Assembly (NCBI RefSeq): GCF_003325375.1
Contig: NZ_CP030862.1
Location: 124,001 to 188,000, forward strand
Length of the DNA: 64,000 nt
Direction: 5' to 3'
Source: Streptomyces globosus
GTDB taxonomy: Bacteria > Actinomycetota > Actinomycetes > Streptomycetales > Streptomycetaceae
The position numbers were made by a program, and so were the translations under genes. Position 1 is the stretch's first letter. Every line of letters begins with the position of its first letter. Below the pieces are notes generated by a model. The model was not told where the DNA came from and made no database searches. It saw only the letters and a list, made by a program, of their open reading frames with translations. Positions 33,019 through 41,898 of the stretch are shown piece after piece.

Positions 33019-34071
33019 TCAGCTCTTCGGCGTCCCGCAGCCGCGCTCCGCGGTCACGGCGTCGGCGAACGCCTCGAACAGCGCCGTGCGGGCCTGCGAC
33101 GCCTTGTCCATTCCCTCGTCGAGGAGCAGGTCGCTGTAGGCGTCGTTGAGGCTCATGCCCAGGTAAAGGTCGCCGTCCTTGCAGGTGGTGACGGTCCGGC
33201 CGCGTTCGCGGGTGGCCGCCTTGTCCTGGCGTACCCCCTGGGTCAGCACGGGGTCGTCGCTGACTGCGAAGTCGATCCGCGGTGCTCCGGACCCCTTCAG
33301 GTCGAGGCTGCACACCCGGGTCCGGGACTGCTTGCCGGTGGTGTGCTCCGTTCCCTGCTCCGCCTTGCCCTTGACCAGAGCTGCCTCGGGCAGCCGGAAT
33401 CCGGGAATGCCGCACGCGTTGGCCGGGTCGGTGGGCTGCGGCGCACCGGCCGGCCCCTGCGTGCGTGCGGGATCCTTCAGGACTCCTGCATCCGTGCAAC
33501 CGAGGCCGTCGGCCACGTGCCGGGCCCCGGACATCGCCACACGGGCGAGCGCCGCGGGTGTGCTGCGGCCCTCCGCGAGATTCACCTTGAGCACAGGAAC
33601 CTGGGATTCCTTGGAGTTGGGCCGCGCCGCGCCGGGGCAGCCGACCGGAAGCAGGACCCACGCCTGCGTCTCGGAGGCCGCACCGGTCGCTCCACCGACG
33701 AAGTAGGAGAAGGAGGCGGCGTCCTTCCACAGCGCGGAGCCGGTCCAGGCGAAGTCCGCCTTGTCGAAGGACAGCTCGGCTTCCAGACGGGGCTGCTCGT
33801 GGTTCAGGAACTTGTTGGTGCGCTGCACCTTGCACGAGAACGAGTAGTACGGGTCGGACCCGTCCTGGAGGCTCTGCTGGACCATCCGGCCGGGGCCGGG
33901 GAGCGCGGAGGCTGCCTCGGAGGAGGCGAGGGCGCCGGCGCAGAAGCGGTCCGGACCCAGGGCATCGGTGTTCCACCAGGTGAGCAGCCCGGCGCAGCCG
34001 GCCAGGGCGACCGCCGCGGCCAGTACGGCGGCCGCCCGCCCGGGGCGCGTACCTTGTGTGCGTATGGCCAT
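33019..34071 (-). CDS. Putative lipoprotein of the WXG-like cassette
   Basis: A 350-residue exported protein with a lipobox-like VALAGC near residue 26. The mature part has paired cysteines (RFCAG, SFSCKV, VGCPG, GLGCTD, NACG, VCSLD, TTCKD, RGCG) suggesting disulfides. No known domain. It starts three bases after the stop of the 787-residue WXG-like gene, so it is in the same operon. A shortened paralogue follows. It probably sits on the outer membrane face; function is unknown. Confidence 0.8.
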   Translation of the reverse strand: MAIRTQGTRPGRAAAVLAAAVALAGCAGLLTWWNTDALGPDRFCAGALASSEAASALPGPGRMVQQSLQDGSDPYYSFSCKVQRTNKFLNHEQPRLEAELSFDKADFAWTGSALWKDAASFSYFVGGATGAASETQAWVLLPVGCPGAARPNSKESQVPVLKVNLAEGRSTPAALARVAMSGARHVADGLGCTDAGVLKDPARTQGPAGAPQPTDPANACGIPGFRLPEAALVKGKAEQGTEHTTGKQSRTRVCSLDLKGSGAPRIDFAVSDDPVLTQGVRQDKAATRERGRTVTTCKDGDLYLGMSLNDAYSDLLLDEGMDKASQARTALFEAFADAVTAERGCGTPKS

Positions 34072-34074
34072 GGA

Positions 34075-36438
34075 CTACTTCCGTTCCCGCAGTGCGTCGT
34101 AGGCGCTTTCGCGCCCGCTCGTGTAGCTCTGTCCTGCTTCCCGCTGGGCGGCGTCGATCATGGTGTCGGACTGCTGCGTCTGCGCGCCCCAGCTCTCGAA
34201 GATCTGGTTGAGGTCGTCCCGGGCGGCGTCGTTGCCGGAGCTGATGCGGTCCCGGGCCAGCAGGCCCTGTTCCGCTGTGACGCCCTTGAGCCACTCGTTC
34301 CAGTAGCCGTCGACGACTCGCTGGGCCATGTCCCCGACGACCGGGATGCCGGTGACGGCGCCGCCGACGACGTGGTAGCCGTAGACGCGCTGGTCGCCGG
34401 CCTTGCTCAGCTCGCCGTCCCGCTCGCCCAACTTCACGTCGCCGCCGATCGCGTTGTACGCGCCGTTGGCCTCACCGATCTTCGCGGCCAGGTTCTTGAC
34501 GGCCTCGGGATCGGACAGGTCCTGCGTGGTGAGCTGATGCGCTGTGTAGCGGCGCTCGGCCTCGTGCAGGAGGAAGAAGTTCTCGGGGTCCTCGGAGACG
34601 CCGCGCATGATGCGGAGCATGCTGCTGCGGCTGTTCTGGATCCGGGAGTCGTTCCCGTCCGAATCGGAACCGGGCTGGCCGCTCATGGTGCCGTCGCCGA
34701 CGATCGTGTCCACCATGTCCGGGGTGTACGAGGCCAGTGCCCTCGCAAGCGAGCCGCGCATGCTCTCGTAGTCCGGTTGCTTGAGCAGGTTGTCGCCGTT
34801 CGCCTTCGAGTCGTCGCCGTCCCTGCCGGTGGCACTGCCGTAGTCGAGAAGGTTGATCGTGTCGTGCATGATGCGGGCCTGAGCCTCGCTGTGGCGGCCG
34901 AGTTCGGCGCCCGGCGAGCCGGCCGGGCGGCCCGTCGTGGCGGCCTCGATGGCCAGGCCCAGTCCGGCGCGGGCGTCCTTGTCGAAGGTGTCCTTGCCGG
35001 TGACCTCGATATTGCCGTGCCAGTCCGCCGTGTTGACGACGTTCCAGTCGCGCTCGGTCATCAGGTACTTCAGGCGGTCGTTCTTCGGGTCGGCACCCGG
35101 GTCAAGGTAGCCGGTCGCCGCCTCGCCACTGCGGCCCATGAGGCCAAGCGCACCGTCGACGGGGTCGTTGGCGAACCAGCCGCCGTTCTTGCCCTCGAAC
35201 CTACCGTGCAGGTCCCAGACGTCCTTGTCCTTCTTCTCCGCGGCGATCATCTGGTCGGTGAGGTCGCCGAGGAACTGCGGGGAGTAGCCGCTGCCCTGCT
35301 GCATGAGGGTGACGAGGCCCTGGTAGCCGCGGATCTCCTGGCCCTGGCCGCGCGTCATCGGGGCCTTGTCACCCGCGACGTCCAGTTCGAACTTGTCCAG
35401 GCCGGCCTTCTTCAGGTCGCCCATGAAGTCGTTGTAGAACTTCGCGTCGGAGCTCTTCGACCACTTCTCGTACGCCTCCCGGTACTCCTTGGAGCCGTAG
35501 GGAGGGTTCTTCTTCCCGTCCTCGAAGACCACCTGCGTGGCGTTGGAGACGGTGTTCGCCAGCATGTTGTTCGTGTCGCCGTACAGGCCCTTGCGGCCGG
35601 AGTCGCTGCCGTGCGCGCCGTTGTTGAGCGTGTTCGACAGCTTGATCGTTCCTTCGGCGCCGCCGATGGCCGTCACGAAGTCGCGGCCGAAGTCTGTGTG
35701 GTGCTTGAAGGCGGTGTTGCCGTTGTCGCGCAGGATGCGGTTGAGGCTCTCGACATCGGCGTTCGAGACCTTCTCGCCGTTGTTGAGGCGGGTGGCGACG
35801 TCCTTGGCGTGCTCCAGCTCGTACTGCTCGATGTCGCTCTTCGCGCCCGCGTTGAAGCCGCTGCCCGTGGCGTCCTTGCCGCCGGGTATGCGGTCCTTGT
35901 TGCTGTCCTTGACGGCGCCGGCGAGGGCCATCTTCACGCCGGCGTCGGCGTCTTCGAAGGCCTTGACGTACTTCTTGATCTGGCCGGCCCAGTCGTTGGC
36001 CGCCTTGTTGTAGTCCGCGAGCAGCTTCTGGCCGTCGGGGTCGTGGACGTACGCGTAGCGTTCCTGGGCCGTCAGGTCGGGGCGGACGTTGCCCTCGTCG
36101 TCGACGGCCATCTTCGCCTTGCGGGCGTCCGCGACCACCGACTCCAGGCGCTGCTTCAGCTCCGTGAACTGCCCGTGGGCGTCCCGCAGCAGGTCCGCGA
36201 TGGCCTTCGCCTGCGTCTGTGCGGCCCCGTACTCGTACTGCGTGCCCGCGAAGTTCGTGTGCGCGGTGCCCTGGGCTATGCCCTGCCAGGTGGTGTTGCC
36301 CTGCGCCAGCCCCTGCGTGGCGGCCGCGTAGGCCGACTCCGCCTTCTTGAAGTCGCTCGCCATGTCGTCCCAGGCCTTGGCCGCGGCGGTGAGCTTGTCG
36401 TACTGGGCCGACATGACCTTCTTGTACGTGAGTCCCAT
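34075..36438 (-). CDS. Large WXG100-like protein (787 aa)
   Basis: The first 100 residues are helical and WXG100-like, with W51-Q-G53 between two helices (KAWDDMASDFKKAESAYAAA; AQTQAKAIADLLRDAHGQF). The remaining 690 residues are polar, charged, without Cys or signal peptide, and contain one hydrophobic stretch near the end (YHVVGGAVTGIPVVGDMAQ). This resembles long type VII secretion substrates, but no toxin domain or immunity gene is recognisable. RBS GGGGAG precedes ATG 36438. Cotranscribed with the 149-residue gene upstream and the lipoprotein downstream. Confidence 0.85.
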   Translation of the reverse strand: MGLTYKKVMSAQYDKLTAAAKAWDDMASDFKKAESAYAAATQGLAQGNTTWQGIAQGTAHTNFAGTQYEYGAAQTQAKAIADLLRDAHGQFTELKQRLESVVADARKAKMAVDDEGNVRPDLTAQERYAYVHDPDGQKLLADYNKAANDWAGQIKKYVKAFEDADAGVKMALAGAVKDSNKDRIPGGKDATGSGFNAGAKSDIEQYELEHAKDVATRLNNGEKVSNADVESLNRILRDNGNTAFKHHTDFGRDFVTAIGGAEGTIKLSNTLNNGAHGSDSGRKGLYGDTNNMLANTVSNATQVVFEDGKKNPPYGSKEYREAYEKWSKSSDAKFYNDFMGDLKKAGLDKFELDVAGDKAPMTRGQGQEIRGYQGLVTLMQQGSGYSPQFLGDLTDQMIAAEKKDKDVWDLHGRFEGKNGGWFANDPVDGALGLMGRSGEAATGYLDPGADPKNDRLKYLMTERDWNVVNTADWHGNIEVTGKDTFDKDARAGLGLAIEAATTGRPAGSPGAELGRHSEAQARIMHDTINLLDYGSATGRDGDDSKANGDNLLKQPDYESMRGSLARALASYTPDMVDTIVGDGTMSGQPGSDSDGNDSRIQNSRSSMLRIMRGVSEDPENFFLLHEAERRYTAHQLTTQDLSDPEAVKNLAAKIGEANGAYNAIGGDVKLGERDGELSKAGDQRVYGYHVVGGAVTGIPVVGDMAQRVVDGYWNEWLKGVTAEQGLLARDRISSGNDAARDDLNQIFESWGAQTQQSDTMIDAAQREAGQSYTSGRESAYDALRERK

Positions 36439-36455
36439 GCTCTACAGCTCCCCTG

Positions 36456-36905
36456 TCAGCGGTACGCCTCGACGCCGGGCTCCGGCGCGGGCTTCAGCAG
36501 CGGGCGGAAGCCGTTGTATATCTCGCTGTCCTGCCCCAGGAACATCCGCCGTGTAACGGCAAGGTTGTGGGACTCCGTGGCCAGGCGGCTCAGCAGGTTC
36601 TTGACCTGGTTGTCCCAGGTCGTCTCGACCGTCTTCAGGCCCGCCGCCGTGTCCCAGCCCGAGAAGGCGGTGATGGCGGAGGCCGTCTCCTCGTCGGCCT
36701 TCTTGGCGGCGGTCTCCGTCTGCGTCTTCACCTCGCCGCCGAGCTTTCCGGATGCGATCTTCTTCTTCGACTCGTCGCTGCCGAAGTCGGCCGAGCCGCC
36801 GCCTCCGCCGCCGTCCGGTGCGGCGAGCTGGTTCAGACGCATGGCGGGGTTCTGACGTGCCGCCGCCTCCGTGCGCAGTTGGGCCCATTCCTCGTCGAAA
36901 CCCAT
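36456..36905 (-). CDS. Small WXG-cassette partner protein (149 aa)
   Basis: A leaderless, cysteine-free 149-residue protein: a helical N-terminus (MGFDEEWAQLRTEAAA), a Gly-rich linker, Lys/Thr/Glu-rich helices around SGWDTAAGLKTVETTWDNQVKNLL, and a VEAYR end. Size and helical build fit a partner or chaperone of the 787-residue protein 17 bp downstream. RBS GGGGGAG. It heads the operon. No family certain. Confidence 0.8.
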   Translation of the reverse strand: MGFDEEWAQLRTEAAARQNPAMRLNQLAAPDGGGGGGSADFGSDESKKKIASGKLGGEVKTQTETAAKKADEETASAITAFSGWDTAAGLKTVETTWDNQVKNLLSRLATESHNLAVTRRMFLGQDSEIYNGFRPLLKPAPEPGVEAYR

Positions 36906-37110
36906 CGTCTCCCCCGTGGTGTTTTCGAGATCGTGGTGTCGCCTTGGACGTCAGTTCTAGCAAGGTGTGCGGCTGTGAAGGGCGGGGCGGAGGCCACCGG
37001 AAGTGGATCGTGATCTTCAGTCCACCCTGTGTTGGGTGCATGTCACGGAGCGTGGGTCGCCGGTGCGGGAATGGCGGGCCGGGAGTCTGTGTTCTGGCAG
37101 GTGGCAGAAA

Positions 37111-37129
37111 GTTTTAGATTCAACTAAAC
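37111..37129. promoter_or_regulatory. Inverted repeat before second pirin gene
   Basis: TTTAG-N6-CTAAA lies within GTTTTAGATTCAACTAAAC, an AT-rich island 25-43 bp before ATG 37154. The core TTCAACTAAAC resembles TTCAACTGAAC of the first pirin/TetR operators. It may overlap the -10 (TAAACT). Confidence 0.6.
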
Positions 37130-37153
37130 TCGGTGCAGAAGGAGGTTCCGACC

Positions 37154-38140
37154 ATGCCTGCAGTGACTGTGGAGAACCCGCTGACGCTTCCCCGCGTCGC
37201 CGAGCCGGGCCCGGAGGCCGCCGCCCGCAGGGTGCTGGCCGTCACGACCGCTCCCGGAGGCTTCGAGGGCGAGGGATTCCCGGTGCGCCGCGCGTTCGCC
37301 GGGATCAACTACCGCCACCTCGACCCGTTCATCATGATGGACCAGATGGGCGAGGTGGAGTACGCGCCGGGCGAGCCGAAGGGCACCCCCTGGCACCCCC
37401 ACCGCGGCTTCGAGACGGTCACCTACCTGATCGACGGCACGTTCGTCCACCAGGACAGCAACGGCGGCGGCGGCGTCATCAACGGCGGCGACACCCAGTG
37501 GATGACCGCCGGCTCCGGCCTCCTGCACATCGAGGCCCCGCCGGAGTCCCTCGTCGTCAGCGGCGGGCTCTTCCACGGCCTCCAGCTGTGGGTGAACCTC
37601 CCGGCCTCCGACAAGATGATGCCCCCGCGCTACCAGGACATCGGCGGCGGCAAGGTCACCCTGCTGACCACCCCGGACGGCGGCGCCCTGCTGCGCGTCA
37701 TCGCCGGCGAGCTGGACGGCCACAGCGGCCCGGGCATCACCCACACCCCCATCACGATGATCCACGCGACGGTCGCACCGGGCGCACAGCTCACCCTGCC
37801 GTGGCGCGAGGACTTCAATGCCCTCGCCTACGTCCTGGCCGGCCAGGGCAGCGTCGGCACCGACCGGCGCCCCGTCCACACCGGGCAGACCGCCGTCTTC
37901 GGCGACGGCGGCTCGCTGACCCTGCGCGCGGAGGCCTCCCAGGACTCCCGTACGCCGGCCCTGGACGTCGTCCTCCTGGGCGGGCGCCCCATCCGCGAGC
38001 CGATGGCGCACTACGGGCCGTTCGTCATGAACAGCCGGCAGGAGCTCCAGCAGGCCTTCGACGACTTCCAGGCCGGACGGCTGGGGACCATCCCCACCAC
38101 GGCCCGGGAGCGCACCAGGACGGCGGAGCAGCACTCCTGA
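37154..38140 (+). CDS. Pirin-family protein, complete metal site
   Basis: A 328-residue pirin. The metal motif is intact: H81 and H83 in WHPHRGFETVTY, H125 and E127 in GLLHIEAPPE. N- and C-terminal cupins are complete, with the C-terminal PFVMNSRQELQQAFDDF signature. Such pirins can dioxygenate flavonols such as quercetin or act as redox sensors. ATG 37154 follows an ideal AGAAGGAGG. Compare the degraded paralogue at 4398-5291. Confidence 0.93.
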   Translation: MPAVTVENPLTLPRVAEPGPEAAARRVLAVTTAPGGFEGEGFPVRRAFAGINYRHLDPFIMMDQMGEVEYAPGEPKGTPWHPHRGFETVTYLIDGTFVHQDSNGGGGVINGGDTQWMTAGSGLLHIEAPPESLVVSGGLFHGLQLWVNLPASDKMMPPRYQDIGGGKVTLLTTPDGGALLRVIAGELDGHSGPGITHTPITMIHATVAPGAQLTLPWREDFNALAYVLAGQGSVGTDRRPVHTGQTAVFGDGGSLTLRAEASQDSRTPALDVVLLGGRPIREPMAHYGPFVMNSRQELQQAFDDFQAGRLGTIPTTARERTRTAEQHS

Positions 38141-38195
38141 CCCGCCGAGGTCCCCGATCCGGCCCGGCCCCCGTCCCCCGAGGGCCGGACCGCCC

Positions 38196-38283
38196 CCGGC
38201 CGGCCCGGTCCCGCCCCCCTGGACCGGGGCCGGCCGGGCTCTGCCCGGTCACAGGGCAATACAGCCAGTGCTGTGACCCGGTG
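38196..38283. terminator. Convergent terminator region
   Basis: A 16-bp hairpin (38196-38211 with 38221-38237, one bulge) is followed by CCGGTCACAG pairing with CTGTGACCCGG (38245-38283). Located between the pirin stop and the permease stop. Confidence 0.7.
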
Positions 38284-38302
38284 AACCTTCCCGGCCACAG
38301 CA

Positions 38303-39568
38303 CTAGCGGCGCAGTGCCTCCGCCGGCTGGGTACGCGAGGCCCGCCACGCCGGGTAGAGGCCGGCCAGGATCCCCGTCACCAGGCCGATCAGCGGCGCCG
38401 CGGCCACCGTCGGCGGTGACATCACCGGCGTCCAGTCGCGCAGCGCCGACACCCCGACGACGGTCAGCGTGCCCAGCGTCGTCCCGACCAGCCCGCCCAC
38501 CGCGCCCTGTGCGGCGGACTCGGCGAGGAACTGGGCGGTGATGTGCCGCCCGCGTGCCCCGAGCGCCCGCCGCAAACCGATCTCCCCCGTGCGCTCCAGC
38601 ACCGCGACGAGCGTGGTGTTCGCGATCCCCACCGCGCCGATGACCAGGCAGATCGCCGCCAGCAGCAGGAACAGCTGGTCCAGGTCGGAGGTCACCCCCG
38701 AGCGCAGGCCCCGCGGATCCGGCGGCGGCTCCGCCGCCATCCACTCCGGATGGTCGGGGCGCAGCGCGAGCGGCAGCTCCGCGGCGACCTGCCGGGCCGC
38801 ACCCAGCTGCGTCACCACCAGCATCCGGGCCCGCTGGGCGTTGTCGGGCGGCCCCCACAGCCGCTCGGCGGCCCCGCGCGGCACCATCACCGACAGCAGC
38901 AGGTCCGGTTTGCGCTCGGCGCCGTCCGCGATCCCGACCACGGTGAACGGGTGCCCGCCGACGAACACGGCGGGCCGGCTCTCCAGCGTCGTGATGCCCA
39001 GTCGGGCCGCTACCGCGCGGCCGACCACCGCGACCTGCTCCGCGCGCCCGTCGTGGAAGGAGTCGTACGCCCGCCCCGAGCCCAGCGTGAGCCCGGCAGC
39101 CCGCAGCATCCCCGGGGACGCGGCGACCACGGGGATGCGCTCGCCGGCCTCGCCCGCGACGGGCGCGGAGCGGACCGTCGCCGCCTCGCCGAGCGGCACC
39201 GGCCAGAACACCCCCGCAGCCACCACCCCGTTGAGGGCGCCGGCCCGGCCGTCCGCGTCGCGCGGGAAGGCGTTGGGGACCTGCAGGGCGAGCTGCGGGT
39301 CGGCGCCGCCCGCCGTGTCGCGGACGCCGACCTCGGTGGCCGTCAGCGCGTTGAACCGGCTGTCGATCTGCGAGGAGGCCGTGGCGGTCAGCCCGAGGAT
39401 CGCCACGAACGTCCCGACGCCGAGGACCGTGCCCAGGCCGGTGAGCGCGGAGCGGGCCGGCCGCTGGAGCATCCCGGCGAGCGCCTCCGAGACCAGGTCC
39501 CGGGCCGACAGCCGGGACGGCGGGATGTCCGGAGCACCGCCGGACCCGCGGCGCCGGGGGAACCTCAC
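38303..39568 (-). CDS. MacB/FtsX-type ABC transporter permease
   Basis: A 421-residue permease with one TM near the N-terminus (ALTGLGTVLGVGTFVAILGL), a large extracytoplasmic MacB-PCD-like domain (about 60-280), then three TMs with the FtsX signature ERTGEIGLRRALGARGRHI. It is a type VII (mechanotransmission) ABC permease. The GTG start at 39568 overlaps the ATPase stop (GTGA). Last gene of a five-gene operon that includes an adaptor and two lipoproteins. Confidence 0.92.
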   Translation of the reverse strand: MRFPRRRGSGGAPDIPPSRLSARDLVSEALAGMLQRPARSALTGLGTVLGVGTFVAILGLTATASSQIDSRFNALTATEVGVRDTAGGADPQLALQVPNAFPRDADGRAGALNGVVAAGVFWPVPLGEAATVRSAPVAGEAGERIPVVAASPGMLRAAGLTLGSGRAYDSFHDGRAEQVAVVGRAVAARLGITTLESRPAVFVGGHPFTVVGIADGAERKPDLLLSVMVPRGAAERLWGPPDNAQRARMLVVTQLGAARQVAAELPLALRPDHPEWMAAEPPPDPRGLRSGVTSDLDQLFLLLAAICLVIGAVGIANTTLVAVLERTGEIGLRRALGARGRHITAQFLAESAAQGAVGGLVGTTLGTLTVVGVSALRDWTPVMSPPTVAAAPLIGLVTGILAGLYPAWRASRTQPAEALRR

Positions 39569-40296
39569 GGCGCGGCCTCCTCGGTCAGGATCCCGTCCCG
39601 GATGGCGACGGTCCGCGCGCCGCGCGCCGCCACCTGCGGGTCGTGCGTGATGACCAGCAGGGTCAGCCCGTCCCCGTGCAGCTCGTCCAGGAGCGCCAGC
39701 ACCGACGCGGCCGTCACCGTGTCCAGGTTCCCGGTGGGCTCGTCGCACAGCAGCAGCGACGGCTCCGCGACCAGCGCGCGGGCGACGGCGACGCGCTGCC
39801 GCTCGCCGCCCGACATGCGGCTGGGCAGGTGCCCGGTGCGGTGGCCGAGCCCGACGCGCTCCAGCGCCGTACGGGCCCGGGCGGCGCGCTGCCCGCGCGG
39901 GACCCCGTTGTAGACCATCGCGAGCAGGACGTTCTCCAGGGCGCTGCGGTGCGGCAGCAGGTGGAAGGACTGGAAGACGAAGCCGATGCGCTGCCCGCGC
40001 AGGGCAGTGCGGTCCCGGTCGGGCAGCGCGCCGGTGTCGATGCCGTCGAGGAGGTACCGTCCGGCGGTCGGCGCGTCGATGAGCCCGGCGACGTTCAGGA
40101 ACGTCGACTTGCCCGAGCCGGAGGGGCCGACGACGGTGACGTACTCGCCGCGCCGCACCGTCAGCCGGCACGGCTGCAGCGCCTCGACGGGCGGAGGGCC
40201 CGGATAGGTGAGGCCGACGCCCTCGAAGCGGACGACCGGCGGCGCATCCGCGACCGGCCCGCCCGCGGGGGTGCCGTTCACGGCGGTCCCCCTCAC
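39565..40296 (-). CDS. ABC transporter ATPase (LolD/MacB type)
   Basis: A 243-residue ATPase: Walker A GPSGSGKST, Q-loop FQSF, signature MSGGERQR, Walker B LLLCDEPTGN and H-loop ITHD. It powers the FtsX-type permease encoded next. The GTG start at 40296 overlaps the adaptor stop. Confidence 0.95.
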   Translation of the reverse strand: MRGTAVNGTPAGGPVADAPPVVRFEGVGLTYPGPPPVEALQPCRLTVRRGEYVTVVGPSGSGKSTFLNVAGLIDAPTAGRYLLDGIDTGALPDRDRTALRGQRIGFVFQSFHLLPHRSALENVLLAMVYNGVPRGQRAARARTALERVGLGHRTGHLPSRMSGGERQRVAVARALVAEPSLLLCDEPTGNLDTVTAASVLALLDELHGDGLTLLVITHDPQVAARGARTVAIRDGILTEEAAP

Positions 40297-41879
40297 GGTG
40301 TGGCCCGCGCGACCAGGACGCGGTCCCCGTCGGCGAGCGCGCCGCCGCCGACCGGCTCGACCTGCACCATGCCGTCGGCGGACATCCCGGCCCGGACCTC
40401 CACGCGGCGCCGTGCGGCGGTGTCGGCGGGATCCGCGCCGAGCACCGTGACCGTGGTCCGGCCGTCCGCGCCCGCCGACACCGCCGAGAGCGGGACGACG
40501 AGGACCGGCTCGCCGGAGGAGGCCGCCGTCACGGTGAGCCGGACGCCCTGGCCGGCGAGGCGGGCGTCGAGCGCCTGGTCGGGGGTGACCGTCAGGGCGT
40601 ACCCGCCGGGATCCGGGGCGCCGCCCGGTGCGCCGTCCGCGCCGCCGCCCGGCTGGGCCGCCCCCGGGCCCGCGCCGCCGGGGCCGCCGGCCGCCGGGGC
40701 GGGGGCGTCGGCGACGGAGGCGACCGTGCCGGCGGCGGTCAGTCCGGTGGCCTCCGACAGGACCTCCACCTTCATGCCCGTCTTGACCAGCTCCCGCTGG
40801 TGCGCCGGGAGCGAGGAGCGGATCACCGGTGCGCCGGCCGACACGACCAGCAGCCCCTCGGGGACGGGCTCGCCGACCGCGGCCCGCACTGCGTCGACCC
40901 GCGCGGGAAAGCCCTTGAGGAAGACCAGCTCGTCGGCCGGGACCATCGGGCCCGCCGCCGCGCGGGCCGCCTCCAGTCGCCCGGCGGCCTTGGCGAGGTC
41001 GGCCTGCGCGAACGCCAGCTGCTGCTGAGCCTCGGCGGTGTCCGCACCGCCGGCCTCCTTTGCCTTCGCCAGGGCCGTCTTGGCGGTCATGACCTGCCGT
41101 TTCGCGGCGTCGACGGCGTCCTCCGCCGCCTGGATCCGCTCCGTGTCGCCCGGGTCGGCCGGCCGGGGCGTGTAGCCGAGCGCGGTGTAGAGGGCGGTGA
41201 CGGCGGCCTTGGTGCCGGGGCCGTACGTCCCCGACGGGTCCTTGCCGGTGGAGTGGCCGAGCGCCCTGAGGCCGGCCTGGAGCTGGCCCACGTCCTTGCC
41301 GGTCGCTCCCGGCTTGAGGTCCCGGTACACGGGCAGGGCTCCGGCCAGCGCGAACACCGGCCGTCCCGACACCTCGACCAGCACCTCGCCGGCCTGTACG
41401 GCGGCCCCTGGCTGTTTGGCGACCCGGGTCACGACGGGCTTGCCGCCCCCGCCCGCGGCCGCCGCGGCCCCCGCGCCCGGCGAGAGCGCCACCACCTGCT
41501 CGGCGGCGACCGTGCCGCGGACGACGACGGAGGAGGTGAGCACACGGCGCTCCACGCGGTCGGACAGGACGGAGGCCGGCGGCGGTGCCGCATCGGCGGC
41601 TACCTGGGCGGGGGAGCGGATGGACGCGCCGAGCGCGACCCCGGCCCCGGTCAGCAGGACGGCACCGGCGACGACCCAGGCCAGCATCCGCCGGCGCCGC
41701 CGCAGCGACCCGCCGTCGCCGTCGCCGTCGCCGCTTCCGGCACCGGCACCGTCGGCACCGGCGCTGCCCGGGGCGGAGCCCTCGGCGGGCGGCCCCTCCG
41801 CCTCGGCCCCGGTCTCCCGCTCTGCGCCCGCCTCCCGCTCCGCGTCCGTGTCTGCCGTCGGCGGCTGTTGATGTTTCAC
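40293..41879 (-). CDS. Efflux periplasmic-adaptor-like protein with PG-binding-like domain
   Basis: 528 residues: an acidic disordered cytosolic head, one TM (about 65-87), a lipoyl/HlyD-like part (VVVRGTVAAEQVV...GAAVQAGEVLVEVSGRPVF), a peptidoglycan-binding-like insert (GATGKDVGQLQAGLRALGHSTG...YGPGTKAAV), a coiled-coil hairpin rich in Ala/Lys and a C-terminal beta-barrel. This layout is usual for Gram-positive MacA-like adaptors. The GTG start (41879) lies inside a perfect parS sequence. Confidence 0.88.
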   Translation of the reverse strand: MKHQQPPTADTDAEREAGAERETGAEAEGPPAEGSAPGSAGADGAGAGSGDGDGDGGSLRRRRRMLAWVVAGAVLLTGAGVALGASIRSPAQVAADAAPPPASVLSDRVERRVLTSSVVVRGTVAAEQVVALSPGAGAAAAAGGGGKPVVTRVAKQPGAAVQAGEVLVEVSGRPVFALAGALPVYRDLKPGATGKDVGQLQAGLRALGHSTGKDPSGTYGPGTKAAVTALYTALGYTPRPADPGDTERIQAAEDAVDAAKRQVMTAKTALAKAKEAGGADTAEAQQQLAFAQADLAKAAGRLEAARAAAGPMVPADELVFLKGFPARVDAVRAAVGEPVPEGLLVVSAGAPVIRSSLPAHQRELVKTGMKVEVLSEATGLTAAGTVASVADAPAPAAGGPGGAGPGAAQPGGGADGAPGGAPDPGGYALTVTPDQALDARLAGQGVRLTVTAASSGEPVLVVPLSAVSAGADGRTTVTVLGADPADTAARRRVEVRAGMSADGMVQVEPVGGGALADGDRVLVARATP

Positions 41880-41886
41880 GTGAAAC
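41873..41886. other. parS site (ParB-binding), perfect
   Basis: GTTTCACGTGAAAC, the Streptomyces parS sequence, lies in the 19-bp gap between the lipoprotein and adaptor genes. It overlaps the adaptor's GTG start, so ParB binding and translation initiation share bases at the DNA and RNA levels. Confidence 0.92.
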
Positions 41887-41898
41887 CCGGTCTCCCGC

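Noticed and set aside
33343..36855. Long + strand frame opposite the WXG-like operon
   Set aside because: The minus-strand genes have proper RBS, spacing and amino-acid composition; the + frame is Leu/Val/Gly filler without an RBS.
41873..41886. GTTTCACGTGAAAC as an ordinary repressor operator
   Set aside because: The same sequence recurs at 51521 and, with one change, at 58591, in unrelated contexts; this matches parS exactly.
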